Shown: positions 1-5,540 of the stretch, in pieces
Position numbering within the stretch: position 1 is the stretch's first letter
Layout: each line of letters starts with the position of its first letter
Notes under the pieces: generated by a model
Seen by the model: the letters and a program-made list of their open reading frames with translations, nothing else
What the model was told of the DNA's origin: nothing
Database searches by the model: none
Made by a program: the position numbers and the translations under genes
Origin: JBARCX01 sp049794535
GTDB taxonomy: Bacteria > Pseudomonadota > Gammaproteobacteria > Xanthomonadales > Rhodanobacteraceae
Length of the DNA stretch: 6,688 bases
Direction: 5' to 3'
NCBI GenBank assembly: GCA_049794535.1
Contig: JBARCX010000264.1
Coordinates: 1-6,688 of the forward strand

Positions 1-8
1 GTTCCCTT

Positions 9-119
9 CTCCCCTCGGGAGAAGGTGCCGGCAGGCGGATGAGGGTGCGACCAGCGCGTTACGTTGAAGCTTCGTCGCACCCTCACCCGCCTACCGGCAC
101 CCTCTCCCGGTGGGAGAGG
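9..119. repeat. REP-like long imperfect inverted repeat
   Basis: Arms 21-51 and 74-104 are reverse complements over 28 of 31 positions, around a 22-nt spacer. The three differences at 33, 40 and 85-type positions are mostly compatible with G-U pairing in RNA. Each outer end carries a further small dyad: CTCCC/GGGAG at 9-21 and CTCTCCC/GGGAGAG at 102-118. CCCTCTCCC and GAGGGTGCGA elements of this kind are dispersed intergenic repeats in Xanthomonadales genomes (recalled, not searched). It lies beyond the 3' end of the acetyltransferase gene and could act as a bidirectional transcription end or mRNA stabiliser. No T-run follows, so it is not called a classical terminator. Confidence 0.8.
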
Positions 120-153
120 CCCTCACATTGAGACCCAACGCTAATCGGGCGAC

Positions 154-169
154 CGCTTGTCACCAAGCG
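154..169 (-). terminator. Weak hairpin downstream of the acetyltransferase gene
   Basis: CGCTTG at 154-159 and CAAGCG at 164-169 form a perfect 6-bp stem with a TCAC loop, about 78 nt past the acetyltransferase stop on the minus strand. No T-run follows on either strand, so a factor-independent terminator is doubtful. The rest of 120-246 shows nothing recognisable. Confidence 0.2.
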
Positions 170-246
170 TACTCGGCGCGGCGCGTGCTGCCCACGTGAC
201 TGCATGGCGTTGACATCTCGCTGCCGCTGCTGGTCGGAAGATGTGC

Positions 247-711
247 TTAGGCCAACAGCTTCGCCATGATATAGACGGGTTCATCCAGGAACTCCTGCGT
301 TTCCACGGTTCCATAGCCATGTCGCTCGTAGTACGCAGCGTACGTATCGGTGCACAGATAGATCGCTCGATGGCCCGCCTGCCTGGCTAGCTCTTCGATG
401 TGCCGTATTAGCGCTACAGCAATGCCCCGCGATCGATCCTCGCTTTTGACGTACACACCCGCAAGCCATGGCGTGAGGTGATTTTCCACGAGCAAGCCAT
501 CCTTGGGTATGAGCATGGCGGAACCGATAAGCCGCCCCGACTCAAGCCCAACGACGACGCTTGGCATATCCGTTGCCGTACACATTTGGGTCAGACGCGC
601 CGTCCGTTCGACAAGCGATTCCTTGGGTCGCAGATGGCCCCATTCTTCGTAGTGCAACTGCGCGAGTTCCGGTACGAACTCCATGTGCTCGTGAAGACTG
701 ACGATATCCAT
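247..711 (-). CDS. GNAT family N-acetyltransferase
   Basis: A compact protein of the GNAT fold, which moves an acyl group from acyl-CoA to an amine. The substrate cannot be told. In the longer 165-residue reading, residues 93-124 are motif A: a beta strand (WLAGVYVK), then the acetyl-CoA pyrophosphate loop R104-S-R-G-I-A, then a helix. Motif B follows at 127-144 (AIYLCTDTYAAYYERHGY); its Tyr138/Tyr139 sit where many GNATs place the general acid. The frame is open to an ATG at 744, with GAGG 10 nt upstream. The start at 711 is preferred because AGGAG (complement of 721-725) lies 9 nt before it, and the protein then begins MDIVSLHEH, a normal GNAT start; the extra 11 residues look unstructured. 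It stands alone: both flanks are repeat-rich intergenic DNA. GNAT membership is clear; specificity (antibiotic, protein N-terminus, small amine) is unknown. Confidence 0.9.
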   Translation of the reverse strand: MDIVSLHEHMEFVPELAQLHYEEWGHLRPKESLVERTARLTQMCTATDMPSVVVGLESGRLIGSAMLIPKDGLLVENHLTPWLAGVYVKSEDRSRGIAVALIRHIEELARQAGHRAIYLCTDTYAAYYERHGYGTVETQEFLDEPVYIMAKLLA

Positions 712-813
712 GCGGCCTGGCTCCTGTGTTGTCGATGCGTCCATTCCGAGTTTGCCTCAGGCAGCAGCTATCGCCAATGCCATCCACATTCGATGGTTCG
801 TCGGCTGGATGGA

Positions 814-832
814 CCCCGGACTTGATCCGGGG
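814..832. repeat. Short palindrome CCCCGGA-CTTGA-TCCGGGG
   Basis: A perfect 7-bp stem (814-820 with 826-832) around a 5-nt loop, upstream of the acetyltransferase gene and beside another repeat. CCCCGGATCAAGTCCGGGG-like palindromes are common dispersed elements in high-GC proteobacteria (recalled). With the next element it fills most of the 745-970 intergenic stretch. Confidence 0.6.
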
Positions 833-835
833 GAT

Positions 836-892
836 ACCCAACATCGGGACTCGTCAACGTTGGGTTCGCAGGCTCACCACCAACCTACCTTT
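836..892 (-). repeat. GTAGGTTGG...GCGAACCCAACGTTG interspersed repeat
   Basis: ACCCAAC at 836-842 pairs with GTTGGGT at 859-865. Read on the minus strand the element begins GTAGGTTGGTGGTGAGCC and runs into GCGAACCCAACGTTG. This resembles the GTAGGTTGGG-TGAGCG-AAGCGAACCCAAC repeat seen between genes in many beta- and gammaproteobacteria (recalled). The copy is degenerate in its first half. No coding or regulatory role is claimed. Confidence 0.55.
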
Positions 893-970
893 GCACCGCA
901 CAGATGCCGTAACGATTTCTATTTCTGAGCATTGCGTGGATTAAGTGATCTACCGAGTTCGTCGATGCAC

Positions 971-1174
971 CTACTGCGTATGCAGGACACCATCACCAAT
1001 GCCCTGGCAAAGGCGAGCGGACCATGTTGAAAGCATGCTGCGTGGCGAATGGCTTTTCTGCTTTTTGCTTGACTTGGACTTAGGCGGCGTAGGCGCATCC
1101 ATCTGTCGACGCATGAATGCCAGGTCGTTGATGTAGCCGTGCAGGTGCAGCATGTCTGTCCAGAGCGAGCTCAT
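971..1174 (-). CDS. Small uncharacterised protein (67 aa)
   Basis: A 67-residue basic protein with no recognised domain. It starts MSSLWTDMLHLHGYIND, continues with a Pro/Lys/Ser-rich stretch at about residues 28-44 (PTPPKSKSSKKQK), and has a hydrophilic tail. Support for a real gene: GGAGG 4 nt before the ATG, well-ordered high-GC third positions in the first 25 codons, and an N-terminus (W-x-x-[ML]-L-x-LHG-[YH]-I) that recalls small conserved hypothetical proteins of Xanthomonadales. That resemblance is from memory and unverified. No signal peptide or membrane segment is visible; the basic linker could bind nucleic acid or a membrane surface, but that is speculation. It lies 136 nt downstream of the glutathione transferase gene on the same strand, possibly as a separate unit. 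Confidence 0.5.
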   Translation of the reverse strand: MSSLWTDMLHLHGYINDLAFMRRQMDAPTPPKSKSSKKQKSHSPRSMLSTWSARLCQGIGDGVLHTQ

Positions 1175-1247
1175 GGAGCCTCCGGGTAAGTGGTGATGTA
1201 TGGATGACTTCTTTAAATCAGGATGGGTGGGGATTGAGGCGAGTGCT

Positions 1248-1276
1248 TACCCCCTCCCAGCCTCCCCTGAGGGGTA
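1248..1276 (-). terminator. GC-rich hairpin after the lyase-GST operon
   Basis: On the minus strand this region gives CCCC-TCA-GGGG (1264-1274), and an alternative outer pairing of TACCCC (1248-1253) with GGGGTA (1271-1276). A second small hairpin, AGCGC-GGT-GCGCT, lies at 1280-1292, nearer the GST stop. Neither is followed by a T-run. The CCCTCCC...CCTCCCC wording also resembles a dispersed repeat. It may end the operon before the small gene, weakly supported. Confidence 0.25.
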
Positions 1277-1310
1277 CTTAGCGCGGTGCGCTGGAACTGC
1301 GTGTTTGGTT

Positions 1311-1946
1311 TCAGTCATGCGTTTCACCGGCTAGTGGCGTTGCCAACATCGATGGGCGCTGCATAAATGCGCGATACCACGCCGACACATGCGGTCGGCC
1401 AGTTTCGAAATCTGGCAACCCGCGAAACTCGAGCCAGCTCAGTGCCGTGGCAAGCGCGATCTGCCCAATATCAACGTGATGAATACCGGATCTATTGAAG
1501 CCGGTGGCCGCCTCTCGCTCGAGGAAATCGTAAGAGGCTACGAGTTTCTGGGTGTGGCCATCACGTATCGTGGGATATCGGTACGGCTCGGGGCGACGCA
1601 CGGTTTCATTTCGCACTGCGATACCGGCATCGCAGATGCCCTGCGCGAGCGCTTGCAGGCGCAAGCTGAGCAGGCGTGCACGGCTCTCGGTAGGAATCAC
1701 CTTAACGCCGTCGTGCAATCCATCCAGGTATTCGCAGATCACGTTCGAGTCGAACAAGGTCATACCGTCGTCGAGCACCAACACGGGCACCTTGCCGAGT
1801 GGATTCACCTGGAACACTTCCTCATTGCGCAGCGTCGGGCTCGTTTCGTGGTGAATCACTTCAAGGCGATCCGCGAGCCCGATCTCGTGCGCCAGCACCA
1901 ACACCTTGCGCGCATAGGGTGAGTGGGTTTGATAGAAGAGTTTCAT
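1311..1946 (-). CDS. Glutathione S-transferase family protein
   Basis: A 211-residue cytosolic GST-type protein. The N-terminal thioredoxin-like domain (residues 1-75) shows the active-site region Y5-Q-T-H-S9-P-Y-A-R-K, where Ser9 is the likely glutathione-activating residue. It also has the cis-proline loop NPLGKVP (Pro54) and the gamma-glutamyl-binding pair D66-S67 before NVICEYLD. The all-helical C-terminal domain carries the N-capping-box pattern G-x-H-H-V-D-I near residue 155. The substrate is unknown. The start is ATG at 1946, which gives the usual MKLFYQTHSPYARK opening. A GTG at 1952, two codons earlier, overlaps the TGA of the upstream lyase gene as GTGA, so both readings imply translational coupling. 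Co-transcription with the PLP lyase suggests a detoxifying or accessory step for the same substrate or product; that link is inference. Confidence 0.92.
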   Translation of the reverse strand: MKLFYQTHSPYARKVLVLAHEIGLADRLEVIHHETSPTLRNEEVFQVNPLGKVPVLVLDDGMTLFDSNVICEYLDGLHDGVKVIPTESRARLLSLRLQALAQGICDAGIAVRNETVRRPEPYRYPTIRDGHTQKLVASYDFLEREAATGFNRSGIHHVDIGQIALATALSWLEFRGLPDFETGRPHVSAWYRAFMQRPSMLATPLAGETHD

Positions 1947-1948
1947 GG

Positions 1949-3076
1949 TCACTGTTGTTCCGTTGGTTCCATCGCTGCCTCGGTACCGATCAGCAGCACG
2001 TGTGAATTGGCATCAAGGCCGAGAAGTTGTCGCGTAGCTTTGTCATTACATGCGGCGATCAACCCTGCCGCACCCGCTGCTCCGCAGGAAGAAACCGGGA
2101 CACCCTGCGCAAACAGGTGCCTAGCCGCATCATCGGCATCAACATCGGACACCAGCATGAAAGCGTCGGCGAGGTGTGCGAGCAGTTCAAAAGCGAGTAG
2201 AGACGGCTCTTTGCAATCGAGACGTCCCAGCGTGGTGGGTGCACCGGTCACTCGAAGCAGATGCCCCTGACGAACACTCTCCAACATGCAGGGTGCACCT
2301 TCGGGTTCCACCACGATGAACTTGAAGCCTTCGCCCCAGCGGTCCCGCAGGTAACCCACCGCGGCAGCGGCTAGTCCGCCTACACCTGCTTGAACGAAGA
2401 CATGAGTTGCCGGCCCACACGTCGCTTCCATCGTTTCGGCGGCCTCTTCCAGCATCACCGTATAGCCGCGCATCACGCTAAGCGGCACCGTGGTGTAGCC
2501 CGACCAGGAGCTATCCGATACCAACGTCCAACCGTGCCGCTCGGCTTCGGTTCGGGCATACGTCATGCTCGCTTCGTACGTCGCGCCATGACGCATCACT
2601 GTTGCGCCCTTTTCGCGTAACCGAATCGCGTAGTACTCCGCTACCGACTCGCTCAAGCAGACGACAGCGCGAGCACCAAACACTCCCGCCGCTGCCGCAA
2701 CCGCGAGACCATGATTGCCAGCACTCGCACAGATCACCGTCATCGCATTCGCGATGGCTCGGACTTCCGCCGTACACAGTTCATCGGGCGACACAGGCCT
2801 ACCCAGCACAGACGATGCCTGCGTTTGCACAAGCAGGGCAACGGCATACGGCCCGCCGAGCGCCTTGAAGCTCGACAACCCCATCCGGCTCCACTCTGCC
2901 TTGAGGTACACGCCGGCCAGACCGCATGCCGCTGCGAGATCCTCAAGCAGCATGAGCGGCGTAGCCCCATACGCAGGGCACTGAGCCAGGTAGCCACGCA
3001 CGTTCTCGGCATGCGCCCGCCCGATCAGATCGCGATCTGAAGGGAGGTAAGCGGAGCGACGGGAATTCAGAAACAC
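1949..3076 (-). CDS. Diaminopropionate ammonia-lyase-like PLP enzyme
   Basis: A fold-type II PLP enzyme of the diaminopropionate ammonia-lyase group, which turns 2,3-diaminopropionate into pyruvate and ammonia. Numbered for 375 residues: the PLP lysine is K71 in SSFKALGG, the Asn-loop is SAGNHG (118-123), the acid/base Asp188 is in SDSSWSGYTTVP, the phosphate-binding glycine loop is QAGVGG (229-234), and the end is LLIGTEAAMEP. E. coli YgeX has TDGNHG with catalytic Asp120; here that position is Ala119. LKDES before the lysine is also changed, to LKAEW. The true substrate may therefore differ. No ATG is near the front. The frame is open to a GTG at 3145, but the GTG at 3076 gives a family-like opening (VFLNSRRSAYLPSD) and leaves 112 bp for the divergent promoters, so it is preferred. 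Neither has a clear Shine-Dalgarno. The gene leads a two-gene operon with the GST and faces an Lrp-type regulator. Confidence 0.85.
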   Translation of the reverse strand: MFLNSRRSAYLPSDRDLIGRAHAENVRGYLAQCPAYGATPLMLLEDLAAACGLAGVYLKAEWSRMGLSSFKALGGPYAVALLVQTQASSVLGRPVSPDELCTAEVRAIANAMTVICASAGNHGLAVAAAAGVFGARAVVCLSESVAEYYAIRLREKGATVMRHGATYEASMTYARTEAERHGWTLVSDSSWSGYTTVPLSVMRGYTVMLEEAAETMEATCGPATHVFVQAGVGGLAAAAVGYLRDRWGEGFKFIVVEPEGAPCMLESVRQGHLLRVTGAPTTLGRLDCKEPSLLAFELLAHLADAFMLVSDVDADDAARHLFAQGVPVSSCGAAGAAGLIAACNDKATRQLLGLDANSHVLLIGTEAAMEPTEQQ

Positions 3077-3106
3077 ACGCAAACCCGGTTGGAGGATGCA
3101 CGTAGT

Positions 3107-3167
3107 TTGCGGGCGAATCCTGCGGTTGAGCCGCGTTGTTGCCACCCTTGCCGTTGCTAGCCCGCAA
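3107..3167. promoter_or_regulatory. Candidate operator pair in the divergent region
   Basis: TTGCGGGC at 3107-3114 and GCCCGCAA at 3160-3167 are perfect reverse complements, 53 bp centre to centre (about five helical turns). The second overlaps a local dyad, GTTGC-n6-GCAAC (3153-3168). Spaced inverted sites on one DNA face between a regulator and its divergent target fit Lrp-family binding. The assignment is inference; a chance 8-bp pair is possible. Confidence 0.3.
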
Positions 3168-3182
3168 CTTTTGGCGTATCAG
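3154..3182 (+). promoter_or_regulatory. Possible promoter of the Lrp-type gene
   Basis: TTGCTA (3154-3159) and TATCAG (3177-3182) are separated by 17 nt; each matches the sigma-70 consensus at about four of six positions. Transcription would begin at about 3189, on the ATG itself. No Shine-Dalgarno precedes that ATG, so a leaderless message is conceivable. Confidence 0.25.
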
Positions 3183-3188
3183 TGCGGT

Positions 3189-3659
3189 ATGACTGAAGAC
3201 ACCACACTCGACGCTTTCGACCGCGAAATTCTCCGCCGCGTGCAGCTCGACGCACGCACCACCGGCGAAGACATCGGCGCCGATATCGGCCTATCCGCCG
3301 CCGCCGTACAGCGCCGACTCAAGCGCATGCGCCAGATAGGCGTGATCGTCGCAGAGGTTGCCGTGGTGAACCCCCTCGCCGTGGGTCAAGCGATGACCTT
3401 TATCGTCGGGGTGGAGATGGAACGCGAACGCGCGGACATGCTCGATGCATTCCGCACCGCCGCCCGCGTCGACCCCAACGTGCAGCAGTGCTACTACGTC
3501 ACGGGTGCAGCAGACTTCATCCTGATCGTGATTGCCCGCGACATGGACGACTTTGAAGCTTTCACGCGACGTCTCTTATTCGACAACACGAACATTCGGC
3601 GCTTTACGACGAGCGTGGTTATGGCGCGGGATAAGGTGGGACAGGGCGTGCCTGTTTAG
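3189..3659 (+). CDS. Lrp/AsnC family transcriptional regulator
   Basis: A 156-residue protein, the normal length for the family. Residues 7-60 form the winged helix-turn-helix: LDAFDREILRRVQLDARTT, then the recognition part IGLSAAAVQRRLKRM, then GVIVAEVAVVNP leading into the linker. Residues 66-148 form the RAM/ACT-like effector and oligomerisation domain, with the conserved G106-A-A-D-F and the strand-loop RRFTTSVVM. Family members bind amino acids and form dimers to octamers on DNA. The start at 3189 (MTEDTTLDAFDR) gives the standard short N-terminus. An earlier in-frame ATG at 3096 would add 31 residues that do not resemble the family; its GGAGG touches the ATG and so is badly spaced. It is divergent from the PLP lyase gene, which makes local control of lyase-GST expression in response to an amino acid such as diaminopropionate the simplest reading (inference). 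Confidence 0.93.
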   Translation: MTEDTTLDAFDREILRRVQLDARTTGEDIGADIGLSAAAVQRRLKRMRQIGVIVAEVAVVNPLAVGQAMTFIVGVEMERERADMLDAFRTAARVDPNVQQCYYVTGAADFILIVIARDMDDFEAFTRRLLFDNTNIRRFTTSVVMARDKVGQGVPV

Positions 3660-3690
3660 GTGGCGTGCTAAGTGCACTAAGTCAGCTATG

Positions 3691-3728
3691 AAGCATGGCT
3701 GTGCGGACTAGTCCGCACAGCCATGCTT
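3691..3728. terminator. Perfect 38-bp palindrome after the regulator
   Basis: 3691-3709 and 3710-3728 are exact reverse complements (19 bp each, centre ACTAGT) with no spacer. It lies 31 nt after the Lrp-type stop and about 75 nt past the stop of the convergent gene ending at 3802, so a bidirectional terminator is the natural role. The trailing T-tract is poor (TTT only at 3727-3729). The rest of 3660-3801 holds only the short palindrome GGAGGCCTCC (3762-3771). Confidence 0.65.
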
Positions 3729-3801
3729 TGCAAGCACCCGCATCTTAAACGCCAGCGTGCCGGAGGCCTCCCGCCACCGTCATGCCAACAGCGCGATTGA
3801 T

Positions 3802-4494
3802 TTACTTGGCCACAACAGCGAAGTCATACAAATCGCCTGACAACGTACCGCTCCCAGCGCGAGCCACAAACACGCCGTATTCGCCCGGCGCCAGATCTGC
3901 CGTTGGCGTCAGCGTCCACAGGTTCGGGCTGTCTTCTTTCACAGCAGAACTAACGATCCAATCTTTGTCTGGTGTCGTCGCGCTAGAGGCATGCCCCCAT
4001 CCCGAACGCCCCATTTTAAGCGAGCGATTGTCCGTCTTCACGTTCGACTCGGTCTTGACCAGGAACACTCGGCCTTCCGGATTGCTACCAAGCTTGATGT
4101 GAATGCTCGGGTGGGCATCGGCGATCTGCATCTTCGCGTGCTGGCCCGGAAAATCCGCATAGAACAGTACGGTAACCCAGGCGTTCGTACTGGCGAGCGC
4201 TCCTGCGGTGGGCTCCATGTGCAAATCCTGGTCGGTCGTCGACAGCGCCATGCCAACCACACTGTCAGGAAGGTACGTCACACCATCGATCGGCTTCAAC
4301 AATGCTGCGACTGCAGCCTCGCGGGAAGCAGCAGGTGTTGTCGCGCTAGACGAGGGAGCCGAGGTGGGCGACACAGAAGCCGTTGTAGTTGGCGTACCAA
4401 CCGGCGTGCTTTGCGGGGAAGCGAACAACTCGCATGCGGTGCCACTGAGCAACAGCGTCACCATCACAGCCATTATATTTTTGCGTATTTTCAT
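3802..4494 (-). CDS. Exported protein of unknown function (230 aa)
   Basis: No family is recognised. Residues 1-25 look like a Sec signal: a basic start (MKIRKN), a hydrophobic core (MAVMVTLLLSG) and small residues around C21 and A25. C21 is preceded by G-T-A, not a proper lipobox, so cleavage near LFA-SPQ by signal peptidase I is more likely than lipidation. Residues 27-58 form a Ser/Thr/Pro/Ala-rich linker. The rest is a globular domain with two beta-rich halves: 70-115 (IDGVTYLPDSVVGM...) and 140-230, which ends in the motif LAPGEYGVFVA...LYDFAVV. LxPGEYxVxV...YDF endings occur in periplasmic hypothetical proteins of related bacteria (recalled). The ATG has AGGGGG 7 nt upstream, a firm start. 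It lies in the same direction as the lipoprotein gene at 4850 but 355 bp away, so probably has its own promoter. Confidence 0.85.
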   Translation of the reverse strand: MKIRKNIMAVMVTLLLSGTACELFASPQSTPVGTPTTTASVSPTSAPSSSATTPAASREAAVAALLKPIDGVTYLPDSVVGMALSTTDQDLHMEPTAGALASTNAWVTVLFYADFPGQHAKMQIADAHPSIHIKLGSNPEGRVFLVKTESNVKTDNRSLKMGRSGWGHASSATTPDKDWIVSSAVKEDSPNLWTLTPTADLAPGEYGVFVARAGSGTLSGDLYDFAVVAK

Positions 4495-4715
4495 CGGATA
4501 TCCCCCTGTAGGACTGGTTAGCTCGTGTATTCAATAGATATTTCTACGCACCGAATGGGATAAATGGCTAAAGACATTTACTAAAGAAATAAATAATCTC
4601 GACCCATATAAATATATTTTTACCCCTTCTGTTCCACGCGCGCACCTACGCCGCAAGCGTTCGCGCGTGAGCGGCGCACACTATCTGAAAGCTTAGATAC
4701 CGTCTGTAGGCGAAT

Positions 4716-4745
4716 GCCGACACTCTATGTAAATTACGTGTCGGC
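4716..4745 (-). terminator. Hairpin downstream of the lipoprotein gene
   Basis: GCCGACAC (4716-4723) and GTGTCGGC (4738-4745) form a perfect 8-bp stem around a 14-nt loop that holds a small dyad, GTAAATTAC. It is about 105 nt past the lipoprotein stop. No T-run follows, so it could equally be an operator of the next gene. Confidence 0.3.
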
Positions 4746-4770
4746 GAGCCTTCTCCCAGCATCGCACATG

Positions 4771-4788
4771 TCTTACGAATTTCTTACG
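4771..4788. promoter_or_regulatory. Direct repeat TCTTACG, 11-bp phase
   Basis: TCTTACG occurs at 4771-4777 and 4782-4788, one helical turn apart (minus strand: CGTAAGA-n4-CGTAAGA). Tandem half-sites with 11-bp phase are typical of OmpR/PhoB-family response regulators. No regulator can be named, and the site is about 280 bp from the nearest downstream start, so the evidence is slight. Confidence 0.2.
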
Positions 4789-4849
4789 GTAAATAAAGTG
4801 AAACAAAGACGCCAGATTGAGCCCCACTTATCCGGTCGAAACACACGAA

Positions 4850-5380
4850 TTACTGCGGGCAAACATCACCGCTAATCGGTGGAACGTCCAAATATCGTAC
4901 TCCGCTCGTTCCATTGGAAACCAACTCGAAAATGCCTGACTTACATGCGCCGTATGCATTCTCTCTGACTTCATAATCATGGCCTGCCTTAGGCACAAAT
5001 CTCGTTACCACAGAATCGCACCGAGGCCCGGTGTAGACCACGCGAAGACCCGGGGCAACCATGGGCTGCGGGTCTGCAAAGTTGATAACGAGTGGTTTTT
5101 CAGCCACTGCGTAATATTCAGTGTATTCCCCGCTAAACCCAGGCGGCTTGGGCATACCTAAGTCATGCTTCTTATTGCCCCAGAAGAGGAAACCGTCAGG
5201 CTTCTCCTCTGAGCGAGAGCAATCAATTGTAGTCATCTTTGGCTGATTACCCATGGCGCGCACTCTGGCTATTGCGCCACTCGTCGGCTGTTTGTACGAC
5301 ACAAATTGGTTGCAGCCAGTCAAGACTGTCAACGTGGCCAAAACCAGCCCACTCGCAACGATCATCCACGATTTTTTCAC
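4850..5380 (-). CDS. Putative lipoprotein of unknown function (176 aa)
   Basis: Residues 1-23 are a clear lipoprotein signal: a basic start (MKKSW), a hydrophobic core and the lipobox L20-T-G-C23, so the mature protein is probably lipid-anchored in the cell envelope. Asn24 at +2 does not give an inner-membrane retention signal of the Asp type, so the outer membrane is more likely. The mature part has four cysteines (54, 121, 146, 174), enough for two disulfides, and beta-rich segments such as PLVINFADPQ, LRVVYTGPRC and FVPKAGHDYEV. The F-x-P-x-AGHDYEV...C pattern recalls small envelope lipoproteins of Pseudomonas and Xanthomonas types, but no function is assigned. It starts with GTG; AGGGG 5 nt upstream supports it. 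No paired gene is close: the exported protein downstream is 355 bp away and the immunity-type gene upstream ends 263 bp away. Confidence 0.85.
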   Translation of the reverse strand: MKKSWMIVASGLVLATLTVLTGCNQFVSYKQPTSGAIARVRAMGNQPKMTTIDCSRSEEKPDGFLFWGNKKHDLGMPKPPGFSGEYTEYYAVAEKPLVINFADPQPMVAPGLRVVYTGPRCDSVVTRFVPKAGHDYEVRENAYGACKSGIFELVSNGTSGVRYLDVPPISGDVCPQ

Positions 5381-5476
5381 GGCTTCCCCTGTGTTATTAA
5401 AGCTTGCTCGTCAATCAGAACTACATCACTAACAAATTAATAATGTTGCCTATATAAGCATTATTTCGCCTATCGA

Positions 5477-5503
5477 CGAACATCGAACATCGAACATCGA
5501 ACA
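5477..5503. repeat. CGAACAT heptamer tandem repeat (3.9 copies)
   Basis: Three exact CGAACAT units at 5477-5483, 5484-5490 and 5491-5497, followed by CGAACA, lie 97-123 bp upstream of the lipoprotein GTG. A seven-base unit in non-coding DNA can change copy number by slippage. It could tune promoter spacing or serve as a repeated binding site; neither is shown. Confidence 0.9.
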
Positions 5504-5540
5504 AACGATAACGAGAGAAGAGACATTTCTTGAGCAACTA

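Larger units (their letters stand above)
4495..4849. other. AT-rich gap with hairpins, no gene
   Basis: 355 bp between two minus-strand genes, with no convincing reading frame. 4555-4622 is strongly AT-rich (TATAAATATATTTTT) and is the likely promoter zone of the downstream exported protein, though no clean -35/-10 pair stands out. CACGCGCG (4635-4642) pairs with CGCGCGTG (4662-4669). A perfect 8-bp stem lies at 4716-4745 and a direct repeat at 4771-4788, both listed separately. Confidence 0.5.

Noticed and set aside
1389..1922. 177-residue plus-strand frame opposite the GST gene
   Set aside because: It is the antisense shadow of a GST whose motifs are clear on the other strand.
2715..3040. 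Plus-strand frames of about 90-110 residues opposite the lyase gene
   Set aside because: They are shadows of the PLP enzyme; high GC in codon third positions keeps antisense frames open.
3077..3145. 23-residue N-terminal extension of the lyase from the GTG at 3145
   Set aside because: It would leave only 43 bp for two divergent promoters, and the basic extension has no family resemblance. It is not fully excluded.
3096..3188. 31-residue N-terminal extension of the Lrp-type regulator
   Set aside because: The extension does not match the family, and its GGAGG directly touches the ATG.
3991..4521. 176-residue plus-strand frame opposite the exported protein
   Set aside because: It is antisense to a gene with a signal peptide and strong ribosome-binding site; its own composition (many Arg, His and Cys) is not protein-like.
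5477..5503. CRISPR-like array
   Set aside because: The units are 7 bp and directly adjacent, with no spacers; it is a simple tandem repeat.
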